Source: Opitutus sp. GAS368
Lineage (GTDB): Bacteria > Verrucomicrobiota > Verrucomicrobiia > Opitutales > Opitutaceae
Length of the DNA stretch: 11,927 nucleotides
Reading direction: 5' to 3'
Assembly: GCA_945861235.1 (NCBI GenBank)
Contig: CAMATV010000059.1
Coordinates: 1 to 11,927, forward strand
The notes under the pieces are model-generated. The model made no database searches and was not told where the DNA came from. It saw nothing but the letters and a program-made list of their open reading frames with translations. Below, one piece after another: positions 7,456 through 11,927 of this stretch. The position numbers and the translations under genes are program-made. Numbering within the stretch: position 1 is the stretch's first letter; the number at the start of each line of letters is the position of its first letter.

Positions 7456-8775
7456 TCAAAGGATGTCGAGGTCGAGCGCGAAGATGGGCGCGATGGTCTC
7501 CAAGTCGGCGCGCTGATGTCCCGTCATGAGGAGGTAGTGGTGCGAGGAGAGGCGCGTCATCAGTCGATGGCCGTCGTTGACGCGGACGATGCCGCCGTTG
7601 CGGCAGTCGGAGCCCGGGTATTGCGCATAGCCCTCCAGCTCGCCCTCCGCGACGGTCATGCGGTCGAAGTTCGAGTGAATCTTGGCCAGCGTGATGTCCC
7701 CCGTGGGCAGGCGCGCGTCGATCGCGTTGGCGTTGTCATCCACGATGGAGAGCACCTTGGGCTTCAGTTTCCATTCGGTCGCGAACGATTGCGGGATCAC
7801 GCCCATGTAGCCGCAATGCGCGACGAGGACGTAGTTGCGCGGATCGCCTTTGACGGCGGGAAACGCGGCGATGCGCTCGTGCTTCAGCGCGGCGTCGCCG
7901 AGCGCGAACGGATAGAGGTTCGTCATCAAAATCGGGGCGCCGAGCGAGCGGTGGAGAATGAGTTTGGTCAACATCGAGACCGAGTCGCCCTCGCAGCCCC
8001 AGATGATCCCGCTCTCCATGAACAGCCGGTTCCACGCGAGGCAGGGAGTCGTGTCGGAAAAGTGCGACTCGTTCAGACAGTTGATCCCGATCGCGCGGAC
8101 ATTCCGCTCGCCCGCGAGATCGGCTTTGACCGCCAGATACAGCTTCGTCGAGCTGTTCAGCGAGCGCGGCAGCACGCCGTCGACCGGAAGATCCCAGCCC
8201 GAGCGCGCGCCCTCGGCGTCGGCGTCAGAAATCGCCTTCGCGCGCAGCCCGAGTTCGCGATAGCTGCGTTTTTCCAGCGTAATTCCAAATTTTTTCACCA
8301 TCCGCTGGGTGCATTCGTTTTCCCACCAATAAAAACGCTTGAAGATCGGGGCCTGCTGGCCGTCGCCGGGGTTGTCCTGATAGACCACGAACTTGGTCTC
8401 CGTGAGTTCGCGCCGGACGCGGATCGCGGCGAGCACCTTGCGGGCCTGCGCGCCGGTGTAGGGCGCAAGGGTCGCGACGTTTTGCTCCTTCAGGTAGCTG
8501 ATCAACTCCCAGTCCCACATGGAAACCGTGCCGAATTCCGACGTGATGATGAGAATCGGCCGGTCGATGGCCTTGAAGTCCGGAACGCGCCGATACGCCT
8601 CGCCGAGCAGTTGCGGAAAGAGGACCGCATCCGCCTTCGGCAGCGGCTGGCCGAGGGCCACCGGCGGCAGAAAATTGGCCTCGCCGCCAAAGAGTCCGCG
8701 GAGCGCGTCCAATTGCCGGTCGAACCCGGCGTCTCGGCCCGGCTCAAAATAAATGGGGAGCAGATCGATTTTCAT
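7456..8775 (-). CDS. L-fucose/L-arabinose isomerase-like protein
   Basis: A 439-aa protein with features of the FucI/AraA fold. An N-terminal Rossmann-like region ends near residue 160. A CEGDSVSMLT motif (261-270) matches the metal-binding ExD segment of fucose isomerase, and a C-terminal SSHHYLLMTGHQ (410-421) carries the expected His. By eye, the second metal-ligand Asp of E. coli FucI aligns with N286 in MTNLYPF, so metal binding or catalysis may differ. It is shorter than FucI (about 590 aa), like many uncharacterised fucose-isomerase-like proteins. It could be an aldose-ketose isomerase feeding the downstream FGGY kinase, or a diverged hydrolase or epimerase on this fold. The start is ATG 8775, 5 nt after the upstream stop. 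TTG 8784 would overlap that stop and is less likely. Confidence 0.8.
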   Translation of the reverse strand: MKIDLLPIYFEPGRDAGFDRQLDALRGLFGGEANFLPPVALGQPLPKADAVLFPQLLGEAYRRVPDFKAIDRPILIITSEFGTVSMWDWELISYLKEQNVATLAPYTGAQARKVLAAIRVRRELTETKFVVYQDNPGDGQQAPIFKRFYWWENECTQRMVKKFGITLEKRSYRELGLRAKAISDADAEGARSGWDLPVDGVLPRSLNSSTKLYLAVKADLAGERNVRAIGINCLNESHFSDTTPCLAWNRLFMESGIIWGCEGDSVSMLTKLILHRSLGAPILMTNLYPFALGDAALKHERIAAFPAVKGDPRNYVLVAHCGYMGVIPQSFATEWKLKPKVLSIVDDNANAIDARLPTGDITLAKIHSNFDRMTVAEGELEGYAQYPGSDCRNGGIVRVNDGHRLMTRLSSHHYLLMTGHQRADLETIAPIFALDLDIL

Positions 8776-8780
8776 CGTTT

Positions 8781-9806
8781 TCAATTTTGGACGGTTTGGA
8801 CGTTGCGCTCGCGGATGGAGGCGTTGCCGGCGGTGACGGCCGCCACGGCGGCCCGGCCATCGCGTCCGGCTGCGCGAGGCGTGCGCTGCGTCCGGATGCA
8901 GTCAACGAAGTCGATGTCCTCGGCGAGATAGGCGTCGCGGAACAGATTCGTCCAGGAAACGATGGAGGGCCGGTGGAGGGATTTCTCTTTGGTGCAGACC
9001 ACCGTTTCGTTTCCGTGCAAGGTTCCGATGGTGATCAGGCCGTGCGTGCCAAGGATCTCGCACCGCGCATCGTAGGCGTATTGCACGCCTTGGGCGCCGC
9101 TGATGCAGGCCTGTGTTCCGTTGGCCATCCGCGCGGTCAGCAGCACTTGATCGTAGAAATCAGGAAATTCCTTCAAAGCCTCGGGCGTCCGATAGTTGCC
9201 CGCGATCGCATAGACCTCCACGAGGTCGCTGCCGGCGAACCATCGCACGGTGTCGAAATCGTGGCTGTTCACCTCGGCGAGCGGGCCGTTGCTCTTCTTG
9301 AGGTCGAACATCCAGGGACGCGGGTAGCTCGGTCCGTGGGTGAGTGTCTTGACCTGGACGACGGCACCGATCTCGCCCGCATCGATTCGCGCCTTGGCTT
9401 GCACAAAGCTCTCGCTGTAGCGACGCATGAAGCCGATCTGCAGCACGATCCCGGCGTTCCCGGCCGCCGCGATGATCGCGTCGCACTCGGCGACGTTCAT
9501 TGCCATCGGTTTTTCGCAGAGCACGTGTTTACCTGCGCGGGCCGCCGCGACCGCGATTTCCCGGTGAAACGCAGTGGGCGTGGCAATCACCACGGCCTGC
9601 ACATCGCTGCGTTCAAGGACCGACTGGTAGTCGGCGAAGCCCAACTCGACGTTCAGCGACTTCTGGGCCTGAGCCAACGATTCGACGACAGGATCGGCAA
9701 GGGCGACGAGCCGTGCGCCGGGAACAGAACGTGCGAAATTGCCGGCGTGAATCAGGCCGGCCCGCCCCGTGCCGATGATGGCGATTCCCAGTGGAGATAT
9801 GTTCAT
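8781..9806 (-). CDS. Gfo/Idh/MocA-family dehydrogenase (inositol 2-dehydrogenase-like)
   Basis: A 341-aa NAD(P)-dependent oxidoreductase. The Rossmann glycine loop is GTGRAG (12-17) and the family's EKP signature lies at 98-100 (CEKPMAMN). The second catalytic segment, DxxxH in inositol dehydrogenase (for example RDMTIHDFD), reads AEVNSHDFD here, with H182 kept and the Asp changed to Glu (E178). Length and C-terminal sheet region are normal for the family. It is the first gene of the operon, so its promoter should lie in 9807-10196 unless transcription reads through from the permease gene. Likely reaction: oxidation of one sugar or cyclitol hydroxyl to a ketone. ATG 9806 gives the standard start two residues before the first beta strand; no strong ribosome site is seen. 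Substrate unknown. Confidence 0.92.
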   Translation of the reverse strand: MNISPLGIAIIGTGRAGLIHAGNFARSVPGARLVALADPVVESLAQAQKSLNVELGFADYQSVLERSDVQAVVIATPTAFHREIAVAAARAGKHVLCEKPMAMNVAECDAIIAAAGNAGIVLQIGFMRRYSESFVQAKARIDAGEIGAVVQVKTLTHGPSYPRPWMFDLKKSNGPLAEVNSHDFDTVRWFAGSDLVEVYAIAGNYRTPEALKEFPDFYDQVLLTARMANGTQACISGAQGVQYAYDARCEILGTHGLITIGTLHGNETVVCTKEKSLHRPSIVSWTNLFRDAYLAEDIDFVDCIRTQRTPRAAGRDGRAAVAAVTAGNASIRERNVQTVQN

Positions 9807-9834
9807 GCTTCGTGGTCCGCAGAATAGCAAAGAG

Positions 9835-10090
9835 TCCCAGGAAATGGGATGCATTATCACGCAAGTAAATTGACCTTATGCGCAAAGCCACAGAGCCGAG
9901 CTTGGATAGCCAATCCAAAGCGAGATGCACCTCCGCATAAACTTGGCCGAATTGGTCGCGGTCTTTGAAGCACGGTAATGTCCCGTAAAATGCCTGAACG
10001 CGGCGGAGAGCCAGTCGGGGTTGCGCGGCTCAAGGCGATGTCATCGGCGAGCAACACGATGTTAGGATTGTTGGGGGCTCGAGTGCGCAT
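9835..10090 (-). pseudogene. Decayed, internally deleted sulfatase gene remnant
   Basis: Read leftwards from ATG 10090, the frame gives RAPNNPNIVLLADD, close to the sulfatase N-terminus (PNIVLILADD, whose Asp pair binds calcium), with one residue missing. About 120 nt further on, in a shifted frame, comes RRVQAFYGTLPC followed by FGQVYAEVHLALDWLSKLG. This resembles the sulfatase segment AYYA...VGRVLDALDRLG. It is followed at once by SIYLRDNASHFLG, resembling VYTSDNGYFLG. The three pieces are in the right order and on one strand. More than 200 residues, including the Cys/Ser active-site block, are missing between the first two. The remnant ends just before the dehydrogenase start codon. Recognition is by eye and moderate in confidence. 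Confidence 0.45.
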
Positions 10091-10095
10091 GGGCG

Positions 10096-10131
10096 GCAAT
10101 TCTTCACGGGCTGAGCACGAGCAAGAATTGC
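10096..10131. repeat. Perfect 9-bp inverted repeat downstream of permease gene
   Basis: GCAATTCTT (10096-10104) and AAGAATTGC (10123-10131) are perfect complements separated by 18 nt. The repeat lies 65-101 nt past the permease stop and just before the sulfatase-like remnant. It could be a weak terminator or mRNA-stabilising hairpin, or an operator dyad. No T tract follows. Confidence 0.4.
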
Positions 10132-10196
10132 AGCTGCTGATTGCTGGGTGAAACCGAGAATCTTGGCGCCTCTTCGCCGCGACCTGCCTCACGATT

Positions 10197-11708
10197 TCAA
10201 GCATTGCCGAATTCCTCGTTCCGATAGCCGGCACGAGACTTGAAGTGAAGAATCAGCGCAAGGTAGCATGCGAGCATGATGGCGGGAAACAGCGCCGCAG
10301 TGCTGAGTGCGTTCTTCTTAGCACCTGCCTGCACGGCGGCGACGGTCTGCTGATCGGCTGCGGGCGCGGCCTTGAGCTTTGCCTGGTCGAGCGCGCGGTA
10401 GGTGCCAAAGACACTGGCCTTTTCCGCACCGAGATAGGTGGCCGCGAGCACCGACCCTCCCGCATGGTCGCGCGCAACAAGGTCGGCCGCAACGCGCTTG
10501 TCTTGAATGTTGCCGAGAAATACCATGCCGACACTTAGGCCAAGCATGCCCACGCCGCCAATACAGTTAAGGGTGAGCACCCCGCCTCTCGGGAAACGCT
10601 CGGCCACTACGCCGAGCATCGTGGGCCAGAAGAATGTCTTTCCCACTCCATAAAGAGTCGCCGCGATCAGAATAGTCGCACCCGCTGCCCGCGAAAGCGT
10701 GAGCAAACCGATCACCGCCAGAGCGGCACAACACGCGAGCAGCCCAAGCGGTGAGAGCTTATGCACCAGTGGTCCCGCGAAAAAGCGCAGCACCGTCATG
10801 ATCGTAGCGGTGTAGACGAGCACCCAGCCCGCGTTGAGCCCGAGTGCGCCCATCTCCGGACCCATCAGTTCCGTGATCCAACTGTCCACACCAAGCTCAG
10901 TCGTCGCGAGCGGCAGCATGATCAGCAGAAGGAAGAAATACACGGGCTGTCCAAGCGATCGCACGCCGAGACCAAATGCGCCCGCGAGAATCGTGGCCGG
11001 CAACAGCGGCCAGAGAAACTGTCCGGCCGTCAGGTGCAAGATGCCTTCGCAAACCTGCACGCCGATAAGATATGTCGCTGCAAACATTCCCAGCGCGCCG
11101 AAGTCCGCGAGCATCTCGCGATACGAAACGCCGGCCGCCACGCGCTCGCTTATCGGAAATTTCTGACCTACCAGCAGCAGCCCGTAGACGACCGTCGGTA
11201 GAAAAGTGAGCGCAATTTTCGTCTGCCACGACCAGCCGCTGAGGCCGATGCCAATGACGCCGGCGAGCGCGATGCCGCCCGGCCAGGCGGCATGGAGGAT
11301 GTTAAGCCATTTGGTTTTTTCGCGGGGATACATTGCGGCGACCGCGGCGTTGATGTAGCTCTCGACCGTGCCGTTGCTGAGGGCGAAAATAAACGTGCCC
11401 CAGTAGAGCTGCGCCGCGTTCTTCGCCGTCACGAGCATCACGGTGGAGACAAGGTGGCAAAGAAAGCCAAAGGCCGCGACGCGCCCGTAGCCGACCTTGT
11501 CGATAATGAAGGAGAAAACGAAAATGCTGAAGGCAAACGGCCAGAATCCGACGCCGAGAATGTCCCCTTTCTGCGTCTCGCTGAGATTGAACTCCGTCTG
11601 CCACTCGCCGATGACCTGCGCGCGAACGACAAAGCCGAAGGCGCAGGTGACGAGTGCGATGAAACAGCCCCAGAAGAGGCGGGAATTGCGGGGGGAGTCA
11701 GGGTTCAT
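10197..11708 (-). CDS. MFS transporter (sugar permease, FHS/FucP-like)
   Basis: A 503-aa polytopic inner-membrane protein with about 12 predicted helices, for example near residues 11-30, 49-69, 78-95, 101-125, 140-156, 165-182, 205-225, 230-248, 255-272, 292-312, 320-338, 343-400 (two helices) and 468-488. The segment ESYINAAVAAMYP...LNILHAAWPGG (116-145) resembles the conserved E..N....P...LN..HA..G stretch of fucose/glucose-type MFS permeases. A hydrophilic loop of about 66 residues (401-467) separates the last two helices, a feature of MFS proteins in Planctomycetes/Verrucomicrobia (family recollection). It lies 390 nt upstream of the catabolic operon on the same strand and is its likely importer, though separately transcribed. 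ATG 11708 is chosen; no ribosome site is evident. The substrate is not readable. Confidence 0.9.
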   Translation of the reverse strand: MNPDSPRNSRLFWGCFIALVTCAFGFVVRAQVIGEWQTEFNLSETQKGDILGVGFWPFAFSIFVFSFIIDKVGYGRVAAFGFLCHLVSTVMLVTAKNAAQLYWGTFIFALSNGTVESYINAAVAAMYPREKTKWLNILHAAWPGGIALAGVIGIGLSGWSWQTKIALTFLPTVVYGLLLVGQKFPISERVAAGVSYREMLADFGALGMFAATYLIGVQVCEGILHLTAGQFLWPLLPATILAGAFGLGVRSLGQPVYFFLLLIMLPLATTELGVDSWITELMGPEMGALGLNAGWVLVYTATIMTVLRFFAGPLVHKLSPLGLLACCAALAVIGLLTLSRAAGATILIAATLYGVGKTFFWPTMLGVVAERFPRGGVLTLNCIGGVGMLGLSVGMVFLGNIQDKRVAADLVARDHAGGSVLAATYLGAEKASVFGTYRALDQAKLKAAPAADQQTVAAVQAGAKKNALSTAALFPAIMLACYLALILHFKSRAGYRNEEFGNA

Positions 11709-11927
11709 GGTGGGACCGCGCGATGCGCGAAGAAATTCCAGGTGGCAGGAAGGCTTGTTCGAAAGGGGCGTGTGGCGTAAAAAGGTAAGGTGCGCCGGGA
11801 ATGCGCCGAGGGTGTTAACGACGATTCTACGAGCGATGGTAACCGATGTGACAGGACCGAGAGTATCCCACAGGTGCGGCCACGCATATGAACTATTGCG
11901 TAATAAAATTGACGGAACACGTATCGC
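11709..11927. other. 219-nt leader region of the permease gene
   Basis: Upstream of the permease start no protein-coding signal is seen. The region gets notably AT-richer at 11885-11913, where a promoter is likely. On the minus strand GTCAAT, 17 nt and CATATG form a weak -35/-10-like pair at about 11885-11913. The stretch could equally serve a divergent gene beyond the window. Confidence 0.3.
11894..11905. promoter_or_regulatory. Possible operator, TATTGCGTAATA
   Basis: A 12-nt near-palindrome (five of six pairs complementary) with a central CG, of the type bound by LacI/GalR regulators. It lies within the AT-rich stretch about 185 nt upstream of the permease start. No second copy is seen in the window, so this is only suggestive. 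Confidence 0.22.

Larger units (their letters stand above)
9807..10196. other. 390-nt gap between permease and operon
   Basis: No intact gene is seen. The gap contains the sulfatase-like remnant, an inverted repeat close to the permease stop, and about 28 nt directly before the first operon gene. A promoter for the operon would be expected here, but no convincing -35/-10 pair could be placed. Open frames crossing it lack any coherent protein family beyond the remnant. Confidence 0.5.

Noticed and set aside
7516..8931. Long + strand open frame (about 470 codons) opposite the isomerase-like and Gfo genes
   Set aside because: It is antisense to two genes with clear family motifs, has Arg/Asp-rich low-complexity translation and shows no domain. 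It is a by-product of high GC.
9857..10234. 125-codon minus-strand frame in the gap as an intact small gene
   Set aside because: It overlaps the permease end, and only its middle (NNPNIVLLADD) looks protein-like. It is better explained as part of a decayed sulfatase with a frame change.
9860..11913. Shared AAATTGAC-containing boxes at 9860-9874 and 11898-11913 as a common operator
   Set aside because: Only about 12 of 17 positions match, and the first copy lies inside the sulfatase-like remnant, so chance is the simpler explanation.
11705..11920. 71-codon minus-strand frame upstream of the permease
   Set aside because: It overlaps the permease start in another frame, with Arg/Ser/Pro-rich composition and no motif or ribosome site.

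Overview
The window reads as part of a GC-rich bacterial chromosome, most likely Verrucomicrobia of the Opitutaceae type (possibly Planctomycetes-like). This is inferred from gene content: a XylR-type regulator fusing a sugar-binding domain to an AraC HTH, a FHS-like MFS permease with a long loop before its last helix, a fucose-isomerase-like protein, Gfo/Idh/MocA and zinc MDR dehydrogenases, a cupin-type phosphoglucose isomerase, and generally poor Shine-Dalgarno sequences. No rRNA, tRNA, CRISPR array or intact mobile element is visible.

Layout. At the left edge a 5'-truncated XylR/AraC-family regulator (2-955, +) runs rightwards and converges on a nine-gene catabolic operon read leftwards. 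A GC-rich hairpin (964-998) sits between them. In transcription order the operon is: Gfo/Idh/MocA dehydrogenase (9806-8781), L-fucose-isomerase-like protein (8775-7456), zinc-type MDR dehydrogenase (7453-6410), FGGY kinase (6395-4896), shikimate-dehydrogenase-like oxidoreductase (4890-3943), cupin glucose-6-phosphate isomerase (3932-3357), D-2-hydroxyacid dehydrogenase (3354-2404), SDR (2312-1587) and a 2,4'-dihydroxyacetophenone-dioxygenase-like cupin (1536-1006). The first seven genes are separated by only 2-14 nt. The last two follow gaps of 91 and 50 nt. Upstream of the operon, on the same strand, is a 12-helix MFS permease (11708-10197). The 390-nt gap between permease and operon holds what looks like the wreck of a sulfatase gene (about 10090-9835).

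How the genes may work together (inference). The permease imports a sugar or cyclic polyol, possibly from a sulfated glycan. The two leading dehydrogenases oxidise hydroxyls, the FucI-like protein and FGGY kinase isomerise and phosphorylate, and the cupin PGI interconverts an aldose/ketose phosphate. The remaining dehydrogenases and the C-C-cleaving cupin handle keto or diketo intermediates. I cannot match this gene set to a characterised pathway. It contains five different NAD(P)-type dehydrogenases and a non-haem-iron-dioxygenase-like cupin beside classical ketose-kinase enzymes, and several members have substituted active-site residues. The operon as a whole is the best candidate here for an undescribed pathway.
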